Source: Anaerolineales bacterium
GTDB lineage: Bacteria > Chloroflexota > Anaerolineae > Anaerolineales > Villigracilaceae
Reading direction: 5' to 3'
NCBI GenBank assembly: GCA_030834895.1
Contig: JAUQXA010000007.1
Coordinates: 124,001 to 188,000, forward strand
DNA: 64,000 nucleotides
Part shown: positions 41,858 through 51,394 of the stretch, one piece after another
Layout: each line of letters starts with the position of its first letter
Numbering within the stretch: the first letter of the stretch is position 1
Position numbers and translations under genes: made by a program
The notes under the pieces: generated by a model
The model's database searches: none
What the model saw: the letters and a program-made list of their open reading frames with translations, nothing else
What the model was told of the DNA's origin: nothing

Positions 41858-42634
41858 ATGTCCGCCAAGACCTTACGCACCTCAGACCTTGCCCGCGCCG
41901 TGGGGATTCACCCCAATACTGTCCGCTTGTATGTGGACTGGGGCTTGATTCCGCCCGTCGAGCGGAATGAATCAGGCTATCGGCTTTTCACGCAAAAGCA
42001 CCTTGATTGCCTGCGTCTGGCGCGGACCATCTATGCGTCGCCATATCCCGGCAGGGACTTGCGTGCATCGAGCAATGAAATCATCCAATGCGCCGTCGTA
42101 GATGATTGGCAGGGAGCGCTGGAAAAAGCGCGAGAGCATCTGGCTGCGGTTAAGGCGGAATTGAAACATGCAGATACCGCTGCAAATATGTTGGAGCATT
42201 GGGCACAAAACATGGAGAATGATTCAGAGGAGGAGCCGCTAGTGATTTGCGAAGTCTCCAAACTACTGGGCGTCAGCCACGACGTGATCCGCAATTGGGA
42301 ACGCAATGGTCTCATCCGCATGCGGCGCAACTCATACAACAATTACCGCCTCTTCAGCAAAAGGGACATCGAACGTCTGCAAATCATCCGCATGTTGGGC
42401 AGGGCGGGATATAGTCACATGGCGATATTGCGCATGTTCATTGAGTTGGATGGCGGAAACACACGCGATTTGAAAAAAGTTCTCGATACGCCGCGCCCCG
42501 ACGAGGATATCTTCATGGCCGCCGACCATTGGCTGACCACACTCAAAGGTCAGGAAAAACTGGCTAAGAATGTCATCAAGATGATTTCAGGCATCATCAA
42601 AAGCAGAAATCGATCAACCATTGAAAAGAGATAA
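41858..42634 (+). CDS. Tandem MerR-family regulator
   Basis: 258 residues from ATG 41858. Two MerR-type winged-helix segments occur in one chain: LRTSDLARAVGIHPNTVRLYVDWGLI at the N-terminus and VICEVSKLLGVSHDVIRNWERNGLI after residue 125. The usual dimerisation helix with sensor cysteines is absent. The two halves may bind an asymmetric operator as a monomer or build a larger complex. Divergent from the hydrolase gene. Effector unknown. Confidence 0.85.
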   Translation: MSAKTLRTSDLARAVGIHPNTVRLYVDWGLIPPVERNESGYRLFTQKHLDCLRLARTIYASPYPGRDLRASSNEIIQCAVVDDWQGALEKAREHLAAVKAELKHADTAANMLEHWAQNMENDSEEEPLVICEVSKLLGVSHDVIRNWERNGLIRMRRNSYNNYRLFSKRDIERLQIIRMLGRAGYSHMAILRMFIELDGGNTRDLKKVLDTPRPDEDIFMAADHWLTTLKGQEKLAKNVIKMISGIIKSRNRSTIEKR

Positions 42635-42638
42635 CATC

Positions 42639-42968
42639 ATGAACTTCAACGAATACCAGACCAAATCCCGCGTCACCGCCAAATATCCCGCCATCGGACA
42701 TGCCATTGTTTATCCCACTTTGGGACTTGTCAACGAGGCGGGCGAAGTGGCAGGCAAAATCAAAAAGGTCTTCCGCGATAAGGGCGGCGAGATCAGCCCC
42801 GAGACCCGCGAAGCGCTCAAAGCCGAATTGGGCGACGTGCTTTGGTATCTGGCACAGACCTGCACCGAGTTGGGCGTCTCGCTCGACGAGGTGGCAAAAT
42901 CCAACTTAACTAAACTTTTGGACAGGCAGGCTCGCGGTAAGATTCAAGGAGATGGAGACAACAGGTAG
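42639..42968 (+). CDS. MazG-like nucleotide pyrophosphohydrolase
   Basis: 109 residues from ATG 42639. Mg-binding acidic motifs NEAGEVAGKIKK (ExxE) and ELGDVLWYLAQ (ExxD) place it in the MazG/dUTPase-like all-alpha NTPase family. It removes pyrophosphate from damaged or non-canonical NTPs. It follows the MerR gene by 4 nt and is probably cotranscribed. Confidence 0.9.
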   Translation: MNFNEYQTKSRVTAKYPAIGHAIVYPTLGLVNEAGEVAGKIKKVFRDKGGEISPETREALKAELGDVLWYLAQTCTELGVSLDEVAKSNLTKLLDRQARGKIQGDGDNR

Positions 42969-43092
42969 TAAATCAAGTCAAAATAGCCGATTTAGGCTGG
43001 AACTTGTTGTCTACACAAAAAATTCTAACCTTTTTCCAACGTGTGCAGACCCGCCTTTTTGGTACAATGCCTTGATTATAGGAGATTAAATT

Positions 43093-45579
43093 ATGGCTGG
43101 CATGGAAAGATTTACACAGCGAGCAAGGCGTGTTCTCAGCCTCGCCCATCAGGAGGCGGAACGCGCTCGCCAGAGCAGCATTGGAACCGAACATCTTATT
43201 CTTGGTTTAATGGATGAAGAAGGCGGCGTTGCAGGACGTGTCCTGCGCGACCTCGGCATGACCCCTGATCGCGTTCGCGAGATGGTGCAACGCGTTTCAG
43301 GCACATCAACAAGTTTCGACCCCAACCGCATCGAACTCGCCGCGGAAACTCAACAGGTACTTGAATTCGCCATCGAAGAAGCCCGCAGGCTTGGACATCA
43401 CTATATCGGCACCGAGCATATTTTGCTGGGACTGGTTCGCATTGAATCAACTGGAATGGAAGTCCTGCGCCGACTGGGCATCACAGCGGATCAAATCCGC
43501 AGGCAGACGCGGCGCGTGCTGAACGAATCCTCACCCTCCTCGCCGACGCCTGCTGGCGCTCCCCAGCCTGGGAAAGCCGCTCAGGGTGGAGCAAATCCCA
43601 AGACTCCCCTTGTTGACCAACTTGCTTCCGATTTGACCTCGAAGGCGGAAGACAAAAAACTCGACCCCGTGATTGGTCGCCAAAAAGAAATCGAACGCGT
43701 CATCCAGATTTTGGCGCGCCGCACGAAGAACAATCCCGCCCTGATCGGCGAGCCTGGCGTTGGCAAGACCGCCATCGTCGAGGGGCTGGCTCAGCGCATC
43801 ATCGACGGCGACGTCCCCGCCCCGCTGATGAACAAGCGTGTGCTGCAACTTGATGTGGGTTCGCTCGTTGCGGGAACCATGTACCGAGGTCAATTCGAGG
43901 AACGACTCAAGCGCATCATTGACGAGTTGAAGGCTTCGGGTTCGATCCTGTTCATTGACGAAGTCCACATGCTGGTCGGTGCGGGAGCGGCTGGCTCCTC
44001 CGTCGATGCGGCGAACATCCTCAAGCCTGCGTTGTCCCGTGGCGAGTTGCAAGTCATCGGCGCGACCACGCTGGATGAATACCGCAAGCATATCGAATCG
44101 GATGCTGCGCTCGAACGCCGCTTCCAACCTGTTCAGGTGGACGAACCCTCCGAAGAGGAAACCATCGCCATCCTCAAGGGGATTCGCAGCGCGTACGAAG
44201 ACCACCATCATCTGGTGATTTCAGATGAAGCCCTCGAAGCGGCAACCCACCTCTCGTCACGTTACGTCACCGAACGATTTTTACCCGACAAGGCAATTGA
44301 CCTGATCGACGAATCATCCTCCCGCGTCCGCATGTACAAGAGTCCCGCCGCGAAACATGCCAAGGACCTGTTTGGTCAATTGCGCGCTGCGCGTCAGAAC
44401 CGCACCCTCGCACAGGAAGAAGGCAACTCCGAAGACATCAAGGAATGGGAAGAGCGCGAGATGGATCTCAACCAGCAGATCGAACGTCTGCGCACAGGCT
44501 GGGACCGCGCCACCAGCCCCGTTGTATCGGCTGAGGATATTGCCGAAGTTGTCTCGATGTGGACGGGCGTCCCGCTCATGCAACTGGCTGAGGAAGAATC
44601 CCAGCGCCTGCTCAAGATGGAAGAAGAGCTTCGCAAGGCGATCATCGGGCAGGAGGATGCGATTATCGCCATCTCCCGCGCCGTGCGCCGCGCCCGCGCT
44701 GGACTCAAAGATCCCAAGCGCCCCATCGGCTCGTTCATGTTCCTCGGACCGACAGGTGTCGGCAAGACCCAGTTGACCAAGGCGCTCGCCAAGTTCATGT
44801 TTGGCAGTGAAGAAGCCGCCATTCAATTGGACATGTCCGAATTTATGGAACGTCACACCGCCGCTCGTTTGGTTGGCGCTCCTCCTGGATACGTCGGCTA
44901 CGAAGATGCGGGTCAACTGACCGAAGCCCTGCGCCGCCGACCATATTCCATCATCGTCTTCGATGAAATCGAAAAAGCTCACCCCGAAGTCCACAACATG
45001 CTTTTGCAAATCATGGAAGAAGGTCACCTGAGCGACGCCAAGGGACGCAAGGTGGATTTCCGCAACGCCATCATCGTCATGACCTCCAACATCGGTGCGG
45101 ACATGATCAAGAATCAAAGCTCGCTCGGCTTTGCGCTCAAACGCGATGAAGCCACCGAGGAACGCCTGTCCTACGAAGACATGCGCAAGAAACTGGGCGA
45201 GTCACTCAAACGCGCCTTCCGCCCTGAGTTCATCAACCGCATGGATTCGGTGGTTATTTTCCGCTCGCTCAACAAGGAAGACATCCAGAATATCGTCTCG
45301 CTCGAACTGGACAAGGTGGCGGAACGTTTGAAGGATCACGAGTTGACCCTGACCGCATCCGAAGAAGCCCTGTCCCTGCTGGCGGCGCAAGGCTACGACG
45401 CCGAGTTTGGCGCGCGTCCGCTGCGCCGCGTCATCCAGCAAAAGGTGGAAGACCCGCTTTCTGACAGAGTACTGTCTGGCGAATTCGTCAACGGCGACTC
45501 GGTGAAGGTGGATGTCAACGAAGACGGCGAGTTGGTTCTGAAGAAATCCGAAGAACCGCTTCCCGAACCGAGTTTGTAG
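43093..45579 (+). CDS. clpC: ATP-dependent Clp protease ATP-binding subunit ClpC
   Basis: 828 residues: two Clp N-terminal repeats (to about 150), AAA1 with GEPGVGKT, a middle linker ([15 protein letters not shown] region), AAA2 with GPTGVGKT, and a C-terminal ClpB-D2-small domain. SSLGF in the second module is the loop that docks on ClpP. It unfolds proteins for degradation in the cytoplasm. The promoter likely includes TACAAT about 30 nt before the ribosome site GGAG. No CIRCE or CtsR site recognised. Confidence 0.96.
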   Translation: MAGMERFTQRARRVLSLAHQEAERARQSSIGTEHLILGLMDEEGGVAGRVLRDLGMTPDRVREMVQRVSGTSTSFDPNRIELAAETQQVLEFAIEEARRLGHHYIGTEHILLGLVRIESTGMEVLRRLGITADQIRRQTRRVLNESSPSSPTPAGAPQPGKAAQGGANPKTPLVDQLASDLTSKAEDKKLDPVIGRQKEIERVIQILARRTKNNPALIGEPGVGKTAIVEGLAQRIIDGDVPAPLMNKRVLQLDVGSLVAGTMYRGQFEERLKRIIDELKASGSILFIDEVHMLVGAGAAGSSVDAANILKPALSRGELQVIGATTLDEYRKHIESDAALERRFQPVQVDEPSEEETIAILKGIRSAYEDHHHLVISDEALEAATHLSSRYVTERFLPDKAIDLIDESSSRVRMYKSPAAKHAKDLFGQLRAARQNRTLAQEEGNSEDIKEWEEREMDLNQQIERLRTGWDRATSPVVSAEDIAEVVSMWTGVPLMQLAEEESQRLLKMEEELRKAIIGQEDAIIAISRAVRRARAGLKDPKRPIGSFMFLGPTGVGKTQLTKALAKFMFGSEEAAIQLDMSEFMERHTAARLVGAPPGYVGYEDAGQLTEALRRRPYSIIVFDEIEKAHPEVHNMLLQIMEEGHLSDAKGRKVDFRNAIIVMTSNIGADMIKNQSSLGFALKRDEATEERLSYEDMRKKLGESLKRAFRPEFINRMDSVVIFRSLNKEDIQNIVSLELDKVAERLKDHELTLTASEEALSLLAAQGYDAEFGARPLRRVIQQKVEDPLSDRVLSGEFVNGDSVKVDVNEDGELVLKKSEEPLPEPSL

Positions 45580-45586
45580 AAAAACA

Positions 45587-45623
45587 AAAAACCCTAAAGG
45601 TCTTCGAGACCTTTAGGGTTTTT
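45587..45623 (+). terminator. Terminator after clpC
   Basis: A 17-bp perfect stem AAAAACCCTAAAGGTCT/AGACCTTTAGGGTTTTT with a 3-nt loop, 7 nt after the stop. The next gene starts 7 nt later, so it must use read-through or a promoter inside clpC. Confidence 0.92.
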
Positions 45624-45630
45624 ACACCTC

Positions 45631-46677
45631 ATGGCCAAGCAGGAACTTCTCAAGCAAGCCGATTACACCTTCCAGCGCGGAAACCGCGAACTGGCGAGAA
45701 AATATCTTCAGGATTTTCTAGTCCAATATCCGCAGGAGGAAGCCGCCTGGATGCTGATGGCAAAGATGGTGGACGAGCCACAGCAGAAGATCGAATGTTA
45801 CCAGCGGGTTCTCAAAATCGACCCCAACAACACCGAAGCCAAAATCTGGATCGCCCGCATTGAGTCCCCCACCAAGCCCCTGCCCAGAAACAATCCCCAA
45901 AGCCAGTTCCAGACTCCGCGTCCGTACAAAAAGGCGTTGCGCTGGGGTGGCGTTTTTATGGCGCTGGCAATTCTTTTCGTTTCGACCTCCTACGTTGTGG
46001 CGCGACGGAATCCAGAATCAGCGATGGCGAGATTAATGGTCATCTCCACCCCGACCATGTTCACGGAAATCTCCAGCGCAGGCGATGTCGCTTCGCGGAC
46101 CCGGGCCGAGATGAGCGCGAAATATCCGCAATATGCGGCGCTGTTGGATGCGTTGATCGGCTTTGCAGTGAACAACGCAAACAGCGGACTGGAAGGCGCG
46201 CCCGAACGCCCTGGCGCGGAAATCATCCCGTCCGACGAAACGGCACAGGAAGTCAAAATCACGCTTGAAAAATCCATGCCCCAACCCGGTTCGCTTTCCT
46301 CCATCTCGCTGACAGAGCGGGAACTGACCTCATGGCTGGCAATGGAAATGAAGGAAAATCCCGACCTGCCGTTGAGCGATGTGCAGGTTTACATGCGGGA
46401 TGGGAAAATCCAAATCTGGGGAATGGTCACTGGCAGCGCGGATTCCACTTCCGTCCTGCTCGTGGGCAACCTGGTGATTGGTTCAAACAAGAAGCCAAAC
46501 GTCGAGATCGAGTCCATGCAAATTGGGACACAGGTCATTCCAGGTCCCCTGGTCTCACAGATGGAATCCTGGATCAATCAGATGCTTTTGGAAAATATCG
46601 AGCAACAGGCGCCAGGGTTGGAAATCATGAACATCAACGTCAGCAGCGGGATGGTGACAATTTCGGGGATGAGATAG
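45631..46677 (+). CDS. Membrane-anchored TPR protein of unknown function
   Basis: 348 residues: an N-terminal TPR pair (about 1-75), a membrane helix near 108-128, then a domain outside with beta-strand pattern (ISLTERELTSWLAMEM, then VQVYMRDGKIQIWG). Its TPR start is similar in layout to the hydrolase at 39218, a recurring Chloroflexota arrangement. No catalytic residues stand out. The ribosome site is poor because the gene starts right after the clpC terminator. Confidence 0.8.
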   Translation: MAKQELLKQADYTFQRGNRELARKYLQDFLVQYPQEEAAWMLMAKMVDEPQQKIECYQRVLKIDPNNTEAKIWIARIESPTKPLPRNNPQSQFQTPRPYKKALRWGGVFMALAILFVSTSYVVARRNPESAMARLMVISTPTMFTEISSAGDVASRTRAEMSAKYPQYAALLDALIGFAVNNANSGLEGAPERPGAEIIPSDETAQEVKITLEKSMPQPGSLSSISLTERELTSWLAMEMKENPDLPLSDVQVYMRDGKIQIWGMVTGSADSTSVLLVGNLVIGSNKKPNVEIESMQIGTQVIPGPLVSQMESWINQMLLENIEQQAPGLEIMNINVSSGMVTISGMR

Positions 46678-46725
46678 AAAGTCAACGCGGTATAATTTCA
46701 TCATTCCACAAACAGGAGAAAATCT

Positions 46726-47850
46726 GTGGCTGACCCACGTGTAACTAAATTTGCAAAGGTACTGATCGAACATTCCGCCCGCGTCGTTCCAGGCGACCGC
46801 TTCCTGCTCGAAGGTACAACCGCCGCCGAGCCGTTGTTACATGAACTGTACATCCAAATGCTGGGTAAGGGCGCGCATCCGCATCTGATGATGACTCTGC
46901 CAGGGCTGATGCCCTTCAGTCAGGAGGAAATGTACCTGACCTATGCCAATGATGCCCAACTAGACTTCGTGCCGACGTTCTACAAGCTGGCGTACGAGCA
47001 GTTCGAGGGGCGCATCCGCATCCACTCGGCTACGAACACGCACGGCACCACAAATATCGACCCTGCAAAAGTCCAGCGCTATCACAAGGGACTGGCGACC
47101 ATCACCGAGACCCAATTCCGTCGCGGCGGCGAAGGAACCTTCAAATGGGTCACCACCCTCTTCCCCACCGACGGCTACGCACAGGATGCGAGCATGAGCC
47201 TCAAGGAATACGAGGACTTCGTCTTCGGCGCGGTTCATGCCAATGAGGATGACCCTGTCGCGTTCTGGAAAACCGTCGAGAGCAAACAGCAATCCGCCAT
47301 TGATTACATGAAGGGCAAGAGCCAGGTGGTCCTGCGCGGACCGAATGTGGATTTGACTCTCTCGGTCAAGGGACGCAAATTCATGAATTCATTCGGCACG
47401 TTCAACATGCCCGACGGCGAGATTTACACTGGTCCCGTGGAAGACTCTGCCAATGGCTGGGTGAAGTTCACCTATCCCGCCAACTACAACGGAGTAAGCG
47501 TCGAAGGCGCGGAGTTGACCATTTCCAACGGGCGGGTGGTCACAGCCAAAGCGGAGAAAAACGAGGAGTTCCTGGTCAAGACTCTGGACATCGATGCAGG
47601 CTCACGCTACATTGGTGAATTTGCCATCGGCACTAATTTCGACATCCAACGCTTTACAGGCAACATCCTCTTCGACGAAAAGATCGGCGGATCGTTCCAT
47701 ATGGCGTTTGGAGCAGGCTACCCCGAAACTGGCTCCACCAACAAGAGCGCCATCCACTGGGATATGATCTGCGACCTGCGGACTGATTCCGAAATTTTGG
47801 TGGACGGTGAGTTGTTCTACAAGAACGGGCAGTTTGTGTTTGAGAAATAG
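46726..47850 (+). CDS. M29-family aminopeptidase
   Basis: 374 residues, GTG start at 46726 after AGGAGA. It matches the thermophilic aminopeptidase (AmpS/PepS) family: E-rich metal sites in NEEFLVKTLD and YIGEFAIGTN, late HMAFGAGYPETG and IHWDMICDLR. Two-metal exopeptidase, cytoplasmic, for peptide turnover. Stands alone between terminators. Confidence 0.92.
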   Translation: MADPRVTKFAKVLIEHSARVVPGDRFLLEGTTAAEPLLHELYIQMLGKGAHPHLMMTLPGLMPFSQEEMYLTYANDAQLDFVPTFYKLAYEQFEGRIRIHSATNTHGTTNIDPAKVQRYHKGLATITETQFRRGGEGTFKWVTTLFPTDGYAQDASMSLKEYEDFVFGAVHANEDDPVAFWKTVESKQQSAIDYMKGKSQVVLRGPNVDLTLSVKGRKFMNSFGTFNMPDGEIYTGPVEDSANGWVKFTYPANYNGVSVEGAELTISNGRVVTAKAEKNEEFLVKTLDIDAGSRYIGEFAIGTNFDIQRFTGNILFDEKIGGSFHMAFGAGYPETGSTNKSAIHWDMICDLRTDSEILVDGELFYKNGQFVFEK

Positions 47851-47869
47851 TTGGCGGGTTCAAAAGTTT

Positions 47870-47904
47870 GAAGGTTGAGGTATCGAACCTCAACCTTCTT
47901 TTTA
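47870..47904 (+). terminator. Terminator after the M29 aminopeptidase gene
   Basis: A 12-bp stem GAAGGTTGAGGT/ACCTCAACCTTC with a T-run, 20 nt after the stop. Confidence 0.88.
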
Positions 47905-47991
47905 TTTTATCCTTTCAAGGAATGCGCCGAAGGACATGGGCGACCATCCCTTGACTTTACTGCAAGAGCATGTGATCAGTCCTGGGGCGAA

Positions 47992-49074
47992 TCATTCATC
48001 CCCAAATGAAATACCCAGCCCTCGCGCGGTCGCGACAGCGTCATCATCCAGCTTTACGCGCTTGGGAGTGGCGGTCGCTTCTGCAAGAGAGACATCCGTA
48101 ATCCTGCCACAATGCAGGGCAACCATGCGGTCAAACCCGCCGCGCGCCGCAAGGTGAACTGCTGCTGCACCGTACCGGGAGGAAAGGGAACGGTCAAATG
48201 CGGTTGGCGTGCCGCCGCGTTGCAGGTGTCCCAAAACGGTTACGCGCGACTCAAAGCCATGGCCATTGATATATTCCCCCACTGTTTGACCGATGCCGCC
48301 CAAACGTGGAACGTAAATTTCATCTCCACTGCGTGAAAAAGCTTGTGTTCCGTCGATAGGTCTTGCACCTTCAGACACCGCGAGAATACTAAACTTGCTC
48401 CCTCTTTCGGCCCGTCTGCGGATCTTTGACAAGACGCTTTCAAACTTGAATGGTATTTCCGGAATCAGAATCACGTCCGCCCCACCGGAGACACCCGCCT
48501 GCAAGGCTATGAAACCTGCATCGCGTCCCATGAGTTCAAGCACCATTGCCCGATGATGCGATTCGGCGGTGCTGTGCAAACGGTCCAACGCTTCTGTCGC
48601 AATGTTAAGCGCAGTGTCAAACCCAAAGGTGATCTCCGTACCCCCGATATCGTTGTCAATGGTTTTGGGGACGCCGATGACAGGCACGCCTTTTCCCGCC
48701 AACTCGTGGGCAATGCGCAGTGTTCCGTCACCGCCCAAAACGAGCAGGGCGTCCAATTTCAATTTCTGGATTCCTTTAACGATGTCATCTGAAACATCGA
48801 TGATGACTTCCTTTCCATCCTGGATCACCTTGCGTGCGTAGGGGTTGCCGCGATTTGCCGTGCCGAGGATTGTCCCGCCACGCGGTAGAATTCCACGCAC
48901 CTCCCCCATCGCAAGTGGGATGATCCCATTTTCTGCCAGGAAACCATCATATCCGTCTTTAATCCCAAAGACTTCACAGTCATACACATTAATCGCGGTC
49001 TTTACTGCGGCACGGATGACAGCATTCAAGCCCGGTGCGTCACCGCCGCCTGTAAGAATTCCTATTTTTTGCAT
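47992..49074 (-). CDS. pfkA: 6-Phosphofructokinase (PfkA family, Lys124-type)
   Basis: 360 residues. ATP/PPi site GGGDAPGLNAVIR and GGDGT, catalytic PKTIDNDI, and MGRDAGFIA. In E. coli PFK the position before TIDND is Gly; here it is Lys, combined with Gly in GGDGT rather than the GGDDT of PPi enzymes. That combination is typical of the mixed group in which phosphoryl donor use (ATP or PPi) varies. Catalyses fructose-6-phosphate phosphorylation. Start at ATG 49074 after AAAGGAGAA. Confidence 0.92.
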   Translation of the reverse strand: MQKIGILTGGGDAPGLNAVIRAAVKTAINVYDCEVFGIKDGYDGFLAENGIIPLAMGEVRGILPRGGTILGTANRGNPYARKVIQDGKEVIIDVSDDIVKGIQKLKLDALLVLGGDGTLRIAHELAGKGVPVIGVPKTIDNDIGGTEITFGFDTALNIATEALDRLHSTAESHHRAMVLELMGRDAGFIALQAGVSGGADVILIPEIPFKFESVLSKIRRRAERGSKFSILAVSEGARPIDGTQAFSRSGDEIYVPRLGGIGQTVGEYINGHGFESRVTVLGHLQRGGTPTAFDRSLSSRYGAAAVHLAARGGFDRMVALHCGRITDVSLAEATATPKRVKLDDDAVATARGLGISFGDE

Positions 49075-49155
49075 TGACGATTCTCCTTTCCGAACACCTC
49101 ATCATATTACACACAGTATACATCTTTCTTGCAATCCACTCCCGTACCTCATATA

Positions 49156-50007
49156 ATGACCCAGATGAAAAACCAACCCTTTGGATATAAATTGCAAACG
49201 ATCCTGCGCTGGTTCGTGCCAGTTGCGGCTATCCTTGCCTTTGCGGCGTGGATGTACCTCTCCCCCGAAGGCGCGCTTGGAAAGCTGGATGCAGTCGGCT
49301 ATGCCGTCTGCCATCGAATCGATGCGCGCTCCTTCCACATTCACGACCGACAACTCCCGTTGTGCGCGCGCTGCACAGGGGAATTCTACGCGGCGGGCGC
49401 GGGACTCATCTTCCAGTTTTTCGTCAGCCGCAGACGGAGCAAGCTTCCCTCGCGCGGGATCATCGCTGTGTTTGTCCTTTTTTTCCTCGCCTTTGGCATC
49501 GACGGCAGCAATTCCTATCTTTACCTGCTCAAACAGACAACGCATGGTGCGTTGGATAAAATCCCCAACCTGTATACGCCGAACAATATCCTGAGGCTTT
49601 TCACGGGCAGCGGTATGGGGATTGTGCTCGCGGCGGTTTTGTATCCCGTAGTCAACCAAACCCTGTGGCGCGAACTTGATTCCCGACCCGCCATCGAATG
49701 GAAATCACTTGGCATTCTGACTGTGCTGATTGCAGTCATCAATCTGCTCATCCTGACCGACAGCCTGATCGTGCTTTATCCGATTGCCTACCTCAGCGCA
49801 CTTGGAACGTTGTCCCTGCTGGTGATTGTATTTTCAATTCTATGGATTATGATCATGCGGCAGGACAACACCTTCGAGAGTCCACGTCAACTCTGGCTCC
49901 CGCTTTTGGCTGGGTTCACACTGGCAATCCTGTTGGTCCTCGGCATCGACCTGTTCCGCCTGCAATTGACAGGAACCTGGAATGGATTCCCTGGTCTGTT
50001 GGGATAA
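49156..50007 (+). CDS. DUF2085 membrane protein (second copy)
   Basis: 283 residues with about seven membrane helices and the full DUF2085 motif AVCHRIDARSFHIHDRQLPLCARCTGEF, containing CxxxR and CxxC. The CARC pair is complete here, unlike in the copy at 7938-8711, where only the first Cys/His part is obvious. The function is unknown; a redox or metal role is likely. Start at ATG 49156 or 49165; neither has a strong ribosome site. Confidence 0.82.
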   Translation: MTQMKNQPFGYKLQTILRWFVPVAAILAFAAWMYLSPEGALGKLDAVGYAVCHRIDARSFHIHDRQLPLCARCTGEFYAAGAGLIFQFFVSRRRSKLPSRGIIAVFVLFFLAFGIDGSNSYLYLLKQTTHGALDKIPNLYTPNNILRLFTGSGMGIVLAAVLYPVVNQTLWRELDSRPAIEWKSLGILTVLIAVINLLILTDSLIVLYPIAYLSALGTLSLLVIVFSILWIMIMRQDNTFESPRQLWLPLLAGFTLAILLVLGIDLFRLQLTGTWNGFPGLLG

Positions 50008-50100
50008 AACTTTGATATGATTTAAACGTAAGTTATTATGAAACTTGGAGGTTTTGCAAAAACAGAGTTTTTGCGCTCCGATAAGAAAAGGAGAGAAAAG

Positions 50101-50673
50101 ATGGAAATGTTACTTGGCATATTTTCGGCCTTCGGGCTTTCGGCCAGCGCGGGATTGAATGCCTATATTCCCCTGCTGGTGATTGGTGTGATCGCACATT
50201 ACTTCCCCGAAACACTCAAACTTGCCCAGCCCTGGGACCTGATCGCGAACCCCTGGATTTTGATCCTGCTTGGGGTTTTGGTCATCATCGAAATGGTTGC
50301 GGATAAAGTCCCCGCTGTCAACCACATCAACGACGTGATCCAGACCGTCGTCCGCCCTGCGGCGGGAGCAATTGCATTCGCTGCCAGTGCGAAAGTCATC
50401 ACCGATGTTAACCCTGTGCTGGCTCTGGCTTGTGGTCTGCTCATGGCAGGCGGCGTGCATGTGGTCAAGGCGGCGGCATTACGTCCCGCAGTCACAGCCA
50501 CCACGGGCGGTGCGGGAAACGTCCCTGTCTCCATTGCAGAAGATATCCTCGCATTCTTTGCATCCGTGTTCGCGATCCTACTGCCCATCGTCATGGGGAC
50601 TCTGCTGATCGTCCTGCTGGCGCTAGTACTTTGGTGGCTCTGGCGACGTACAGACAAGGCGCGTACTGCCTGA
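50101..50673 (+). CDS. DUF4126 membrane protein
   Basis: 190 residues from ATG 50101 (AAGGAGAG upstream; an earlier in-frame start at 50038 is less likely). Four to five hydrophobic helices with GLSASAGLNAYIPLL at the start and DKVPAVNHINDVIQTVVRPAAGAI, the DUF4126 pattern. The function is unknown. It follows the DUF2085 gene and precedes a small CCCC membrane protein. Confidence 0.88.
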   Translation: MEMLLGIFSAFGLSASAGLNAYIPLLVIGVIAHYFPETLKLAQPWDLIANPWILILLGVLVIIEMVADKVPAVNHINDVIQTVVRPAAGAIAFAASAKVITDVNPVLALACGLLMAGGVHVVKAAALRPAVTATTGGAGNVPVSIAEDILAFFASVFAILLPIVMGTLLIVLLALVLWWLWRRTDKARTA

Positions 50674-50742
50674 TATAATCCGCCCGTCTGTCATTCATCA
50701 AACAAAGTTCTTTGTCCAACCTATCATAAAGGAGTAGAAATT

Positions 50743-50907
50743 ATGAATGAAATGAACGAAATGCCTGTTAGTCCCGAAGCCCCCAAGAAAAGCAACACTG
50801 GTCTTATCATTGGTATCGTTGTCGCGGTATTACTGTGTTGCTGTTGTGCATTTGTCGCTGGCGGCTGGTTTTTCGGCGACCAGATTGTGCAATCGCTGGG
50901 CATGTAA
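50743..50907 (+). CDS. Small single-helix membrane protein with Cys tetrad
   Basis: 54 residues. The polar N-terminus (MNEMNEMPVSPEAPKK) is followed by one membrane helix containing four consecutive Cys (VAVLLCCCCAFVAGG) and a short tail. AAAGGAG lies 9 nt before the ATG and a perfect terminator follows, so it is an intact small gene. No function known; the cysteines could be lipidated, disulfide-linked or metal-binding. Confidence 0.82.
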   Translation: MNEMNEMPVSPEAPKKSNTGLIIGIVVAVLLCCCCAFVAGGWFFGDQIVQSLGM

Positions 50908-50920
50908 CTGATCCCACATC

Positions 50921-50954
50921 AAAAAATCCCCCGAGTTAACTCGGGGGATTTTTT
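50921..50954. terminator. Bidirectional terminator
   Basis: Perfect 34-bp palindrome AAAAAATCCCCCGAGTT/AACTCGGGGGATTTTTT. It serves the CCCC protein gene and the convergent DUF402 gene, whose stop codon lies inside it. Confidence 0.93.
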
Positions 50955-51394
50955 GATTTAATAGCTTCCTGCAACTCTCTCAAGCTGTCGTTCACTTTTT
51001 GTTTCAACTCATCACCCAAATTCAATGCCACCAATTCGTCTTCGTCCAAAACAGTTTGTCTACCATCCGCCGAGACCCACAAATCGAGAGCAAGGTCAAC
51101 GTAGGAGACAAAGTCATCGGTGATAATGGCAGGCTTGCCAATGTTGCAATACCAACCCTTGAACTTCCCATCGTCGCGGTCATAAATCTCGAAGATGTTG
51201 TACCAGCGGTCGGAATAGAACGTCTCCACAAAGCGGTCGTTGCGTTTGAGGACGATGTCCATGAACGATAGGTCGTCGCGATTGAAGAATGCCTCCAATG
51301 TGATCTGATTTTCTCCACGATGCAAGACTTCGCCCTCGTATTGCCAGGTGATTTCCTCAGCGAGATTCTTTTTCAACACTTTTATTTGAGACAT
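50936..51394 (-). CDS. DUF402-family protein
   Basis: 152 residues of the DUF402 fold (FomD-like barrel): FYSDRWYNIFEIYDRDDGKFKGWYCNIGKPA and YVDLALDLWV carry the Tyr/Lys/Asp residues that bind metal and nucleotide in relatives. Those relatives hydrolyse nucleoside diphosphates or CMP adducts. Its start overlaps the thiQ stop by 13 nt, so it is the last gene of the thiamine operon; a link to thiamine or nucleotide phosphate metabolism is only contextual. Confidence 0.88.
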   Translation of the reverse strand: MSQIKVLKKNLAEEITWQYEGEVLHRGENQITLEAFFNRDDLSFMDIVLKRNDRFVETFYSDRWYNIFEIYDRDDGKFKGWYCNIGKPAIITDDFVSYVDLALDLWVSADGRQTVLDEDELVALNLGDELKQKVNDSLRELQEAIKSKNPPS

